Shown in pieces: positions 26,071 through 38,933 of a stretch of DNA of 64,000 nt; positions within the stretch are counted from its first letter, which is position 1, and each line of letters starts with the position of its first letter. The notes below the pieces were generated by a model that saw only the letters and a list, made by a program, of their open reading frames with translations, ran no database searches and was not told the origin of the DNA. The position numbers and the translations under genes are program-made. Origin of the DNA: Sipunculus nudus (Eukaryota > Annelida > Sipuncula > Golfingiida > Sipunculidae); assembly GCA_026874595.1 (NCBI GenBank), contig CM049316.1, positions 58,355,676-58,419,675 on the forward strand, written 5' to 3'.

Positions 26071-28119
26071 ACACTGACACAGGTGATGCGAAGCCCATTA
26101 AACAACCAGCTCGTAGGGACCCTTTAGCCCAAAAGAGGAAATTTGAGGATGAGCTTGAGACAATGCTTGCTCAAGACATTGTAGAGACCAGTGACAGCGC
26201 TTGGAGTAGCCCTGGTAATCCTACTATAGTAAAAAAGGAAGATGGTAGCACACGGTTCTGCGTGGACTATAAACGCCTCAATAAACCCACTACAAAGGAT
26301 GCATACCCCTTACTTGGAATATGCACCTGGAACATTTTGAGAGATTACTGGAAAGAGTCATACAGGTACTACTATGGCAAACCTTTTTATTTTTTATAGA
26401 TGATGTCATATGTTTTGGCAAAGCCTTTGAGTCTGCAAACTCACAGCTCAAACAAGTTCTTCAGAGATTTACAGATTCTGACTTGAAACTCAAGCCGAAC
26501 AACTGCTTACTTTTTCAAAAGAGTGTTTCTTTTTTGAGACATTTTGTGTCAACTAAGGGGCATACAGTGTGACCGTGATAAGATCCGAGCAGTTCCACAT
26601 TGGTCCACAACAAGAAATCTTAAGTCGCTCAGGAGTATTTAAGATTTGTGCTCATATTTTAGGAAGTTCATTGGCAATTTTTCTGAGATAGTAGCACCTT
26701 TGGTGCATCTTACCAAAACAAGAGTTTCCTTTCAGGTGAACTGACAAGCGTGAACAAGCTTTTGTTAGGATCAAGCAACCTCTTACCAATGCTCAAGCCT
26801 TATATAATCCAAAATCCAGAGAAAAAAAATTATTTTAGACACCGACGCTAGTGCCCATAGTGTGGAGGCAGTATTGTCTCAAATTTCTGAATAGAAAGGA
26901 ACATGTCATTGCGTATTCAAGCAGAATGCTGTCGTCCAGTCGTATTGTTACACAAAGAGAGAACTGTTAGCAGTAGTTATATATGTCAAACATTTTAGGC
27001 ATATCCTATGGAGAAGAAAATTCCCTTTCAACAGGAGCCAATAGGTTATAAACTGGAAAGAATTACACTGGACATTTTAGGTCTTTTACCCATGACAAAG
27101 TCTGGAAATCAGTATATTCTGGTAGCCACTAATTACTTCAGCAAATGGGCGCAAACGTGGACAATCCCAGACCACAAGCCTTTGACCATTCCTGACAAAT
27201 AAGTCACATATCTGTTTTTTTCTCTTTGCTTGTCCCTCACAAATACATTCAGATCAAAGGCGAGATTTTGAATCAAAAACTTTGTCTTATAGCTTTGAAC
27301 AATGCTAGAAATAGACAAAACTGATACAGAACCATATCGTCCACAGTCACGTGGACGGGTAGAGCACTTCATACGTATCTTAATTGGCATGCTTTCTTCC
27401 TTTGTTAGGAAAATCACGAAAATTGGGATGAAATATTTCCGTATATTGTGGCTGCTTATCGTTCTACTGTTCATGCCACAACCCAGTGTTCACCAAACCT
27501 ACAGTTTCTAGGGAATGAAACTATTACGCCTCCTCAAGAAAGAGCCAGAATGTCCCAATGAATATGTAGAGTGGGTACGGGACGCATAAAAAAATTGCAC
27601 ATGAATTTGCCGGGAAACGATGTGGAAAAATCAGCTTTGAGACAGAAACGGTATTATGATGTTAGGACAGCTTCTAGACAAATAGCAGTATATTCCAGGG
27701 TTTGGTACTACTATCCTCCAGTTTGCAATAATTAAGAAGCTAAGCTGAGGCTGGCTAGGACCTTACCTGGTAATAGCCCAGGTTAGCAATGTCAATTACA
27801 AGATTCAGGATATTCCAAATTCTCCGTCAAGGGTTGTCCATATAGACCAAATTAAAGAGTATGAGAGATATCACCCTATGCTAAAATTGGATTACAGGAC
27901 CTCTGCAACCTTAAACAAGAGGGGAATGACTTACATGCGGAAGAGTCAATAAATGGAGATGGAGAGTTAGTTGAGAATATTGTTGAAATCTCAGCCGAAG
28001 TAGGCTCATTAGATGAGACTGAGAATCAAGAATCTGAGTTTAGTTCAGCGTAATTCAAATACAGAATCATTCGGGCGAGTAGACGTATCAGGAAACCAGT
28101 TGATTGGTTATATGTGTAA
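26071..28119 (+). pseudogene. Ty3/gypsy-type pol pseudogene
   Basis: Broken remains of an LTR retrotransposon polyprotein. Recognisable in order: the start of reverse transcriptase (SAWSSPGNPTIVKKEDGSTR and FCVDYKRLN, about 26205-26300), the RT active-site strand as FIDDV (26393-26407) in another frame, RNase H (DTDASAHS, about 26835), an integrase core piece (LDILGLLPMTKSGNQYILVA, about 27070-27130), the integrase glutamate region (PYRPQSRGRVEHF, about 27330) and a C-terminal RRIRKPVDWLYV tail ending in a stop at 28117-28119. Between TKDAYPL and FIDDV most of the RT palm is missing. Several frameshifts and stops occur. No gag, protease or paired LTRs were found, so it is dead and truncated. 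Confidence 0.8.
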
Positions 28120-28817
28120 ATACGTTATTACTCCTTGTTTATCTGAGAGAGGTTACTCAATTTTTTTTTTATTTTGTATGTGAGTATTTTGCACGAACAC
28201 ATAACACCTACTTGGAAACATAACAATCACAACATCTTTGTCAGCTTAACAACAGCACTGCATTAAAGTAATATTTAGAATTTTTAAAGATCAACTTCAG
28301 TCGATCTTAGTCCGAAAACCTGCTGTACTTTGTATACGGTTTGTCCTGTTCTACACAGATATTGCTGAAAAGATGGTGGCTCAAGCTACAGTAGAGAAAG
28401 GGACCAAACGTTCAAAACCAGAGACTGAGATATGTCCTGTAGTAGGATGCAGTTTGTAACATCAAATAACAAAGCCTTCATGAACCATTTTGTGTTTTTT
28501 TTAATGAGGACATAACACGGCGGTTTCTTTTCCCCTTCGGATAGGATGTTCAATACCTGTACAGCCGCCCAAAGCGAGATAATATAAAAAATACATTGCA
28601 GAGACCCGCATAAGTAGAAATATTTGAACAAAGTAACTGAGTAGGAGACACCTATTAAAAGTGTAAGAGTCTCCTCAACAAAATCACTTTAGGTGGTAAA
28701 ATGTTATAAATAACATTATTTTGAGGAGGGAGGATATGAAGTGATTTTAGTTTTTATTAAGTATATATGATAAAACTTTAAGAAGTTTTATTAAATATCT
28801 GCATGATAAATTAATAA
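28120..28817 (+). other. 3' flank of the gypsy relic up to the repeat domain
   Basis: At about 28420-28455 a short frame reads EICPVVGCSL, which recalls the first half of a C2H2 zinc finger, but it soon hits a stop; weak. At 28723-28734 GAGGAGGGAGGA followed by TATGAAGTG looks like a polypurine tract before a 3' LTR. The putative LTR is cut off by the repeat domain at about 28818. No matching 5' LTR was seen. Confidence 0.35.
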
Positions 28818-30190
28818 ACTAGACGACCATAGGTCGAACGCTTGCCGGAATTCGGAAGTGAAACACAGACGGACAGACAGAACATATTGTCGGTTTTCTA
28901 TTAATGGAATGACTCTCAGGGACATTGCTGAGAATATGTGGCCCGTAGAATGACATATGAGACAAAAGAACAGGCAAGCAGACAAAGCTGACAACAAAAG
29001 ACGAACAGACAGACATACTGACTTTGTGAGACAAGATTGACACCAGATGACATAAGCTAGTTATTGAGAAGATTCAAAGAAGAAAATGAGTTATAATTTA
29101 TGTAATTTAGATTTATAGTTTACGAGGTATGGCGAATTAATGATATACTTGGGAGGCTCGACTGTAGCGCCCTCTAGCAGACATATTCCGAAGACGACAA
29201 ATGCGTTTCGTATTATTAGTGTATGACATGAGATGTCTCAGTTTCAAAAGGATTCTGTCAAAGCTGTGGCCTGTAGAATGCTATATGTAAGGCGTAAGAA
29301 CCAGCAAGCAGGCGCCTTCGAGGATAACGGACAAACAGATGGACACACTGACAAAGTGACAGAAGATTGAAACCAGATGCCTTAATCAGGTTATGGAGAA
29401 GACTCAAAGGAAGAAAATAAGCTATAGCTTATGTAACTGAGGCTTTGGGTGTAGAGATATGGCCAATAAAATGGTATGTGTGTGAGAGTCATGTGCAGCG
29501 CCCACTAGTGGCCATATCCGGAAAATGAAAAATTTATTTCTAGATATTAGTGTAAGACATAAGATGTAATAGTTTCAAAAGGATTCCGTCAAAACTGTGG
29601 CCTACAGAATGCTATATGTGAGACGCAAGAGCCAACAAGCAGGCGAATTTGAGGACAACTGACAAACAGACGAAAACACTGACAAAGTGACTCAAAACTG
29701 AGTCCAGATGACTTCTCCAGGTTATGGAGGAGACTCAAAGGAAGAAAAAAGCTACAGTTTATGTAACTGAGTTTTTTATTTTTGGAGATATTGCCAAAGC
29801 ATGATATGTTGGGAGAGCTTCGAGTTCAGCGCCCCTTAGCGGCCATATCCGGAAAATGAAAAATTGGTTTCGAGATATTAGTGTAAGACTTAAGATGTAA
29901 TAGTTTCAAAAGGATTCTTTCAAAACTGTGGCCTGTAGAATGCTATATGTGAGACGCAAGAGCAAGCAGGCGAATTTGAGGACAACTGACAAACAGACAG
30001 ACACACTGACAAAGTGTCACAAAATTGTGACCAGATGACTACACTAGGTTACGGAGAAGACTCAGAGGAAGAAAATAAGCTATAGTTTATGTAATTGAGG
30101 CTTATAATTTTGGAGATATGGCCAAAATATGATATGTTCGGGAGGTTCGCATCCAGCGCCCCCTAGCGGCCCTATTCAAAAAGTGAAAAA
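28818..30190. repeat. ~330-bp monomer array A1
   Basis: Opens with CTAGACGACCATAGGTCG and holds about four diverged copies of a ~330-bp unit. Landmarks per unit: GGAGATATGGCC, a CGCCCCCTAGYGGCC-type word (29167, 29498, 29829, 30156, spaced 325-331 bp), TTTCGAGATATTAGTGTA, ACTGTGGCCTGTAGAATGCTA, and GACAAACAGACAGACAC. Nearly identical to 47246-48620. No coding capacity. Confidence 0.85.
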
Positions 30191-30722
30191 ACGATTTCGA
30201 GATACTAGTGTAGGATTCCTGCAATAATGTGGCCTTTGGCGCAAGATGAATGAAATCTCGAAATATCTCTATTCACGAGATATTTTACGAGATACTGTGA
30301 GACTTGTAATAAAATCTTATAGTACTAGTTGAATGCTACCTGATGCAAAAAACTAGATCACTCTAGCTTTAAAACTGACAAAGTTAGAAAAATAAGACCC
30401 CTTATTTTCGAATATTATGACTTTTCCCCCAAAACTTGTAACCATGGTTACGGCAAATTTGAGTCAGCTACATACCAGATGACAGGCCTTGGAATGACGA
30501 TTAAAATGAGCTATGGTTGAAGTAGATACGGCTAATAGTCACAAAGATATGAAGAAAAAATCGTTTTGGGAAGATTTGACGACCTTGACCTTGACCTTTC
30601 ACTTATTTTAACCAAAAACAATAGGGCACCTAGAAATTATGTTTTTCATCATCCCTGTAAGTTTCAAGGTTATTGTGGCAAAATTGTGGCCAGGAGAGTG
30701 GTGACAAACAAACAAACAGACA
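30190..30722. repeat. Repeat block B1
   Basis: A ~530-bp block. It has a perfect 9-bp inverted repeat (AAATATCTC/GAGATATTT), GTAACCATGGTTAC, tandem GACCTTGACCTTGACC words, CCAAAAACAATAGGGCACC and ends in ACAA/GACA simple repeats. Homologous blocks are at 39986-40519, 43716-44215 and 48621-49166. Confidence 0.8.
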
Positions 30723-31975
30723 GACTAGACGACCAGAGGTCGAACACTTGCCGGAAATGGCCGGTAATAAGACAGCGAAACAGACAGACAGTTACTAGGC
30801 AGACAGACAGGGAACGTATAACACTGTCAATAGTTTTGGAGATATGGCACAATGATGATTGCTGCAGCGCCATCTGGCGGCTATTTCTAAAAGGGCAAAA
30901 AATAAGTTTCGAGACATTTTATTTTTTTATTATATATATTTGATGTATAATTAAAATTTAACCCCCGCAGAATACGACAGAGTCCCCACGAGGTTAAAGG
31001 CATTAAATCTAGTTCCGGAAATGGCCGGAAATAAGACAGCAAAACAGACGGACAGTTACTAGTCAGGCAGACAGGGAACGTTTGGATTTGATCAAATGAA
31101 CAACCGCTATCATGGTTAAAATGGAAGTACATTTTTATGTGATTTCGCTGATTTTCAATAGCCACAAATGAGTAGACAGACAGACGGAAAATTACTCCAT
31201 GTGTAGGCAATGTACTCCTGTCATGGAGAATGGAAAGCATGAATAAAATAAGCGTCAGTCAATTAGAATAAATCTTCATATTTTGAATTTCAGGAAAAAG
31301 AAGAATTTAATTGTAACCTATATTAGGCCCCCATGGTAACGGAAGAATATGACAGAGTCTTCACGAGGATAAACCCATTAAATCTAGTTTCAGATGCTGC
31401 AATCAATGTTGTGACACTATCTCTAGTTTTATAGATATGGCAAAAAAATGATTGCTGCAGTGCCATCTGGCGGCTATTATTAAAAGGACAAAAAGTAAGT
31501 TTCGAGATATTTTATTTTTTTATAATAAATATTTGATGTATAATTAAATTTAAACTTCTGCTGAATATGACAATGTCCCCACGAGGAAAACGCATTAAAT
31601 CTAGGTTCAGAAGCTGCAATCAATGTTGTGACACTGTCTATAGTTTTGGAGATATGGCACAATAATGATTGCTGCAGCGCCATCTGAAAGGGAAAAAAAA
31701 TAGTTTCGCGATATTTTAATTTTTATTATATATATTTTATGTATAATTAAAATTTAACCCCCACAGAATACGACAGAGTCCCAACGAGGTTAAACGCATT
31801 AAATATAGTTTCAGAAGCTGCAATCAATGTTGTGACACTGTCTATAGTTTTGGAGATATGGCACAATAATGATTGCTGCAGCGCCATCTGGGGGATATTT
31901 TCTAAAAGGAAAAAAATAAATTTCCAGATATTTTATTTTAATATATATATTTGATGTATAATTAAAATTTTACTC
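30723..31975. repeat. Degenerate ~210-bp repeats
   Basis: GCTGCAGCGCCATCTG-type words at about 30861, 31453, 31672 and 31877, with a shared order of AATCAATGTTGTGACACTGTC, AGATATGGCACAAT and GCGCCATCTG. Spacing between the later three is 205-219 bp. A related single copy lies at about 49560-49690. Confidence 0.7.
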
Positions 31976-33657
31976 CTGCCCCCAACTGCTTAACCAGGGA
32001 TCAGCCCATATTTTGACACCCCCAACTACAAAATCGGGGATCCGTCCCTGGTTTCAAAGATTTGCCAGTGGTTCCTGGCAACACAAGTGGCCGCACAAGG
32101 GGACACAATAAAAATCACAGGTGTGTTCCCTCCACATTTAGCGGCTTTTGTCCTCTATTCAATGCTGCTTTGTGAGATTCATGGACGACCGCGCACGCCA
32201 ACATGCAACTGTAATAGCCTTGCCGGCACTTACCGGTCAACCCTGAAGCCACTTGTGCTCACGGCAATTGGATGTATTTTCATCATTTGATGAAAAACGA
32301 GGCAAGATTCGACGAGAATTGCAATAAAATCACATGATGTGAATGAGAGTGTCAGACGCTGTCAAATGCTAAAAACTATATGTCTGTAGGGTATAAAATG
32401 ACAGCATAATAGGCATTTGTTTAAATGGTCCACTGTTCTCGTTTGACGACAAATGGTGCGAGATATAACGAGATATTCATTTATATCACTTAACACTAAT
32501 CAAATGATTGTTGAACAGTAGAAAAATAAAATCTCTAGCATAAAATTGAAAGAGATAAAGACATTTGTTGAATATTTTGTTCAAAATATCGAATATTCTC
32601 GTTTGGCGGTAGATGATGCGAGATTTGGCGAGAGTTGCAGTTTTATCATGTTAAGCTTCCGAAAGGCTACCAGAGGCTGAAACCGTATACTCTTTAACCT
32701 AAAACGTGATCGAGTTATCAGCATTTCTGCGAAATCTCGTAATTTCTCGTTTGACGGAAAAACAGATCGAGATTCTACGAGACTTCCAATTGACTGGATT
32801 GGAGCCAAAGGAATGCTACCTCATGCAGAAAACTAGACCCTTGAAGTATAAATATCAACAGAGATAGAAGCAAAAAACTAATTATTTTCAGATTGTCAAG
32901 TTTTACCCCAAAATTTGGTTACCATGGTAACGGCAGCACAAAGCTACATGTTCCCAGGAATAAGCCAATGATCCTAGTCTTAGATGCGACAAAAGAAATT
33001 GTTATATGCTTAATATTTTTTAAGATGTTGTGCAAAAATGATAAGTTGTAGTGTTACCAGTACCACGCCCCCTGGTGGCTTTTTTAAAAAAAAGAAAAAA
33101 CAATTTCGAGATATTTATAAATAACACAAAATACATTAATTTCAAAGCCATTGTTAATAAAATGCAACCTGCAGGTCATATTTAATGAAATCTCGAAAAC
33201 TCTCGTTTGACGAGAAATAGTTGCAAGGTTTTGCGGGATTAACAATTCTATCATAAACAGCTCATGAAATACTACCTGATGCAGAAAACTAGAACTCTCT
33301 AGCTTTAAAAATGAAAAATTTAGAAAGAAAATATCGAATTCTATCATTTCATCCCAAAAATACGTTACTATGGTAACGCATGATCAGAGATATTTGCTAG
33401 CATGTGGAAAGGTAACATGATGAGGAATAAAATGAGCTAAAGATTAAGCCGCTACGATTATTTTTTACAAAGATATGAAGGAAAATCCGTTTTAAGGTTT
33501 TTTAGGGACCCTGACCTTGACCTTGAACCGTTCAAGGCCAAAAACAATAGGCACCCTGGGTTTTCGATTTTACACTTTTTCTATAAGTTTCAGGGCGATT
33601 GCTTCAGAATTGTGGCCTGTAGAGCACCGACAAACAAACAGACAGACAGACAAACAA
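31976..33657. repeat. Diverged repeat block C1
   Basis: Contains TCTCGTTTGACG hairpin words, an X-box palindrome (32928-32941), an ACGCCCCCTGGTGGC word (about 33065) and tandem TGACCTTGACC words ending in GACA/ACAA repeats. Diverged counterpart of 49741-51544. No gene. Confidence 0.65.
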
Positions 33658-36540
33658 ACTAGACGACCATAGGTCGAGAGCTTGCCGGACTTAAATGACA
33701 GACAGATGGACAAACAGGACAAACTGACGGTTTTCTATCAATTGAATGACTTTTAAAGCGATTGCTGGAACGTTTGGCCTGTTGAACGACATATATCACA
33801 CAAAAGAACATAAAATCAGACATAGCTCAAAACAGACAAATATACTGACACACCTGAGATAACAGACTACAAGTGAAGGTAGAGTTTATAATGTCGGAGA
33901 TATGGCCAAAAAATGATATGGTGTGGAGGCTCTACCGCAGCATCCCCTAGCGGCCATATCCCAAAAATTAAAAAATTTCTTTTGAGATATTATTATAAGA
34001 AATGTTCCAAAATGTATATATTATTGTAAGAGATGTTACAATTCCAAAAGGATTCCTTCAAAACTGTGGCCTGAAGATTGCTAACTGTAAGACGCAAGAT
34101 CCAGCAATCAGGCGAAAATGAGGATCACTTACAAACAGACAGACATACTGAAAAACTGTGGCCTGAAGATTGCTAACTGTAAGACGCAAGATCCAGCAAG
34201 CAGGTGAAATAGAGGATCACTGACAAACAGACAGACATACTGAAAAAGTGACACAAGAATAAGACCAGATGACTAACTCAGATTATGGAGAAGATTCAAA
34301 GGAAGACAATAAGTCATAGTGTTTGTAATTGAAGTATAGTTTTGTAGATATGGCAAAGAAATATATATATATAGGGGAGAGGCGAGTGCAACGCCCCCTA
34401 TTGGCAATATCAAGAAAATGAATAATCTGTTTCGAGATATTACTGTAAGATGTAAGATGTAATAGTTTAACAAGTGACCCATGGGTCATGACGCTCAGCT
34501 GCCAAGCATGACCTGCCACATCATGGGCTGAGATTCACAACTTCCAGTCACATTTTGAAGAACCAATTTGCCAATATGTTGAAATTTTCTACGACAACAG
34601 AAATATACATCACCTATGTCTGGTTAAAACACAGTGACTTGATGGTCTTAGGAAAAATGAATGATTGTTAAGCTATCAGTAACTATTCCCATAGCTTGCT
34701 TGATACCTGTCAGTCTCAAAAGAAACACCAAAAAGGGCAAATATAAGATCAAAATATATAGCAAAAATCAAGGAAATCCATGCAAGAATAATTGAGAAAC
34801 GGGTGCTTATAAATATGAAGTTTGAATCAAATTGAGTGATGCATAGATATGGCATATGTGAAAGACTGAAGGTTTGGGTTGAACAGTTTCACTTGCAAAA
34901 TGTTCACAACCATTAAGAATAATTAAGTAATGTGTCCTTGACCTTTGACCTTTTGAACTCGACATCGATAGGCTTCTTCCCCTATTGGTAGGTAAGCCAT
35001 ATATGACAAATGGAAGGTATAGATTGAAAAGTTTCCTGAAAATGACTCCACACAAAAAGTGGGTGCAGTAAACTTCACCTTTGACCTCAAATTCAACAGG
35101 TCTTTTCCCCTGTTGGCAGAGAAGCGATATCAGTGCTGGGAAGTTTGGAATGAAATGTCTAGCTTGAAATGTTTTCACAACCTTTTAAAAAAATTGGATC
35201 CTGTGACCCTGATCTTTGATCTTGTGACCTAAAAATCTATAGGATTCTTCTCCATCTTAGTAGGTGAAATATATGTAAAAGTTCAAAGAATTGGGATGAA
35301 AGATTTGGCTTAAAATGCATCCACAGGCATTAAATAAAGGGACTCCTGTGACCTTGACCTTTGACCTGTTGACTTCAAAATAATTATGGTTCTTCCCCTG
35401 TTGGAAGATGAGCTGTATGTGAAAGATGGAAGGTTTTGGATGAAAATTTTAGCTAAAAGAATTATTTCTGGGGGGTGCATACACACCCTGTAACTTCGAG
35501 AATATAGGTCAGTGACCTAATTTCAGGTTTGCAAGGAGATCATTTTAGAAACTCTAAGACTACATAGGGTTCATGACCCTAGCCCGTACAGTTACGATTT
35601 GTGCCCTGCTAACAGACGGACGGCCGGTCAGCAGGATGGACAGATGGAAGGACGACGGACAAAGACCCATCGCTATAGCCCAGCATGACTGAAAGTCAGC
35701 TGAGCTAAAAATGATCCTTTCAAAACGGTGGCCTGTAGAATGCTATCAGTGAGACTCAAGAACCAAAAAGCCGGCGAATTTGAGGACAACTGACAAACAA
35801 ACAGACAAACTTACAAATGGACACAAGATGGAGACAAGATGACTTAATCAGGTTATGGAGAAGACTCAGAGGAAGAAAATAAGCTATAGTTTATGTAATT
35901 GAGGCTTATAATTTTGGAGATATGGCCAAATAATGATATACTGGATATGTTCGACTGCAGCGCCCTCTAGTGGACATATCCTGAAGACGACAAATGCGTT
36001 TCGTGATATTAGTGTATGACATAAGATGTAATAGTTTCAAAAGGCTTCCTCCACATATCTGGCTTGTTGATTGCTATATCTAAAGTGCAAAAACTAGCAA
36101 GCAGGCAAATATGAGGATAAATGACAAACAGACAGACATACTGACAAAGTGACACTAGATGGAGACCAGGTGACTTGACCATGTTTTGAAGAAGACCAAG
36201 AGAAAGAAAATAAGCTATAGTTTGTGTAATATAGGTTTACTCTTACGGAAATATGTTCAAAAACTGATTTTTTTGGAAGGGTCAAGTGCAGCGCCCCCTA
36301 GCAGCCATATCGGGAAAATGAAAAATAATTTTTGAGATATTAGTATAATACATAAGATGAAGGAACAAACATACACGGGTGACCAACATGCTTTCGAAAA
36401 TCGAAGATTTCCGGCAAGTAATACAAGTAATAAAGTCTGGACTGTGCCTCCGGAAAGGCCGACACGCACCGCTGCACACGCCGGCTGCCCACCGTAAGGA
36501 CCCTGTCGAAACTTGCGGCAATTGCACATGTCTTCGTGGT
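33658..36540. repeat. Large duplicated block D1
   Basis: Nearly identical by eye to 51545-54424. It contains two ~330-bp type units, a ~110-bp direct repeat near 34040-34250, four ~140-bp TGACCTTTGACC-type monomers (34930-35470), an inverted copy of the TCCGTC dispersed repeat (35595-35707), two more ~330-bp units and a GC-rich insert (about 36450-36540). Confidence 0.85.
34930..35470. repeat. ~140-bp monomers with TGACCTTTGACC
   Basis: Four diverged monomers, their TGACCTTTGACC-type words near 34939, 35075, 35207 and 35355. Shared words TTCTTCCCCTATTGG or variants, TATATGACAAATGGAAGG and AAAATGACTCCAC. From memory, this repeat style is common in marine lophotrochozoans. Duplicated at about 52815-53360. 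Confidence 0.75.
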
Positions 36541-37404
36541 ATGTATCAGTTTCAAAAGGATGCCTGCATATCTGTGGCCTATAGGGCATGTCAACGTGAA
36601 ATCGCGAAATCTCATTCGACGAGAAACGGTGCGAGATTTTGCAAGATTTTTGGTTGGATCACCGAGAACTCACCAAGGGCTACAAGATGCAAACATTTTG
36701 ACCTCTCTAGCATAAAAACTGACAGAGTTAGAAGCTGAAAACTGCATATTTTCAAAATTCAAAGGTTTTACCCCAAAAATAGAGAAATCTGGCAATAGCG
36801 CACTTTGGCACCTATGCGCAAAAATAAGCCCATGGGCCCTAGTTTAAGGTGCTGTGATGGAAATGGCCCAATGTTTAATAGTTCTGGAGGTATAGCACCA
36901 AAACAAATTTTCATGTTTTTTCATCTGCAACGCCCCCTGGCGGCCATTTCCAAAATCTGAAAAACCCGTTTCGAGATATTCTTATGTTACATAAAATATC
37001 TCAGAATCAGTAAAATTGCTGCAAATTTAGAAAATATCACGAAATTCAATGATTTCTCCCCAAAATTGCGTAACCATGGTAACAGCGAAATGAGGCAATT
37101 TTGCAGTGTTGGAAGTGGCCATGCAGTGGCAAATAAAACGGGCTACAGATTAGGTGCCTACGGCTATTTTTGACGAAGGTATGAAGAAAAAACCGTTTTT
37201 GAGCTTTTTGGTGACCCTGACCTTGACCCTTGACCGATCATGACCAAAAACAATAGGCTCCGAGAAGAACCGATTATACACTCTATCTATAAGTTTCAGG
37301 ACGATTGGTGCAAAATTGTGGCCTGTAAAGCGGGGACATACAGACAAACAAACAAACGGAACTGATCAACATACTTGTCGAAATCTCTGATTCCGGCAAG
37401 CAAC
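36541..37404. repeat. Block E1, single-copy relative of the 1274-bp satellite unit
   Basis: Matches the first ~860 bp of the satellite unit starting at 54425 with only a few scattered differences, but lacks the unit's last ~410 bp. It contains a hairpin-like CGACGAGAAA word, the X-box at 37070-37083 and a CTCF-like word at 36930-36945. Confidence 0.85.
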
Positions 37405-38560
37405 AAACAAGATGACCGGAGGTCACGCGCTTGCCGGAAATGGAAATGATACAGACAGATAGACAGAGAGTGCATGTAGAAACAGTCATATGAATGAGCA
37501 ACATTGTGGGGGCAGCAGAAACGGATAATATGTTTATTTATGCATGCTGACCTTTAACAGCTGCATATATTTCTAGTGTAAAAGGGACCAAGTTCAAAAT
37601 TTTTTCGTGAAATCCCGTTAATCTCGTTTGACAAGAAGCAGTGAGACGTTTTCAGGTTTGTCATGTCAAGCTGGCCAAATGATATGAAATGCCGAAAACC
37701 AGACCTGTCTAGCTATAAATTTGCATGAAATCTCGTGTTTTCTCGTTTGACGGGAAATGGTGCGAGCTTTGGCGAGATTTCCAGTTTTGTCATGTCAGGT
37801 TTGTCAAATATTACAAAATGCCGGAAACTAGACCTGTCTAGCTGCAAAAATCGCCGTCTTATCAGCATTTACGTGAAATCATGTTTTTTTCTCGTTTGAC
37901 GGGAAATGGTGCGAGCTTGTGCCTGACTTGGAGTTCTGTCATGTCAAGCGGGTCATGTGGAACTAAATGCCGAAAACTAGACCTGTCTAGCTGCAGTTCC
38001 GTGAAATCTCGTGTTTTCTCGTTTGACGAGATAGGGTGCGAGATTTGGCCTGACTTGCACATCTATCGTGTCAAGCTGGTCATGTGGAAGGAAATGCCGG
38101 AAACCAGACCTGTCTAGCTGTAAAACTGGCCGAGTTATAAGCATTTCCGTGAAATTTCGTGTTTTCTCGTTTGACGAGATACGGTGCGAGATTTTGCCAG
38201 ACTTGCATATCTGTCGAGTCAAGCTGGTCTAGTGGAACTAAATGCCGAAAACCAGACGTTTCTAGCTGTAAAACTGGCCCAGTTATAAGCATTTCCGTGA
38301 AATCCCGTGTTTTCTCGTTTGACGAGATACGGTGCGAGATTTAGCCTGTCTTGCAGCTCTGTCGTATCAAGCTTGTTTGGTGGAACGAAATGCCGAAAAC
38401 CAGACCTGTCTAGCTGTAAAAGTCGCCGAGTTATAAGCATTTCAGCGAAGTCTCGTTTTTTTCTCGTTTGACGAGATATGGCGCGAGATTTGGCGTGACT
38501 TTCAGTTCTGTCGTGTCAAGCTGGTCATGTGGAACAAAATGCCGAAAACTAGATCTGCCT
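37405..38560. repeat. ~148-bp tandem array 1
   Basis: After a short lead with TGACCGGAGGTCA, about seven units. The word CTCGTTTGACGAG or a variant recurs at about 37626, 37744, 37891, 38019, 38167, 38315 and 38463; the last intervals are 148 bp. Each unit also has GGTGCGAGATTT, TGTCAAGC, AAATGCCGAAAAC, AGACCTGTCTAGCTG and GAGTTATAAGCATTT. Confidence 0.88.
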
Positions 38561-38933
38561 AGCTTAAAAACTGACAAAGTTACAAAAAATGGTCGTGTTA
38601 TTTCCGATTTTCCGTGATTTTTGCCCAAAAAATGTCACCATGGTAACGGCAAATTTAAGTAAGCTACATGTCAAAAGAAAGGCCAGGTGATGACGAAAAA
38701 AATGAGCTATTGCAGAAGTAGATAAGCCTATTTATGGCGAAGTTATAGTGCAAAAACCGTTAACCATACCTGTCGTGACCTTGACCCTTGACCTTGGAGC
38801 AATGTTGACCAAAAACAATAGGGCACCTAGAAATCGGTTTGTCAATCAAGCCTGTAAGTTTCAAGTTGATTGATGCAAAAGTGTGACCTGGAGAGTCGTG
38901 ACAAACAAACAAACAAACAAACAAACAAACAAA
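38561..38933. repeat. Repeat block F1
   Basis: About 370 bp: X-box at 38634-38647, TGACCTTGACCCTTGACCTT, CCAAAAACAATAGGGCACC, ending in (ACAA)n. Near-identical copies at 42291-42654, 45490-45770 and 46901-47245. Confidence 0.8.

Noticed and set aside
28420-28620. C2H2 zinc finger gene
   Set aside because: Only the first CPVVGC half-motif is seen and it runs into a stop; too little to call.
36094-36738. Overlapping 60-119-residue frames near the GC-rich insert
   Set aside because: Also present in the duplicate at 53979-54622; no splice context, no protein family, and repeat words explain them.
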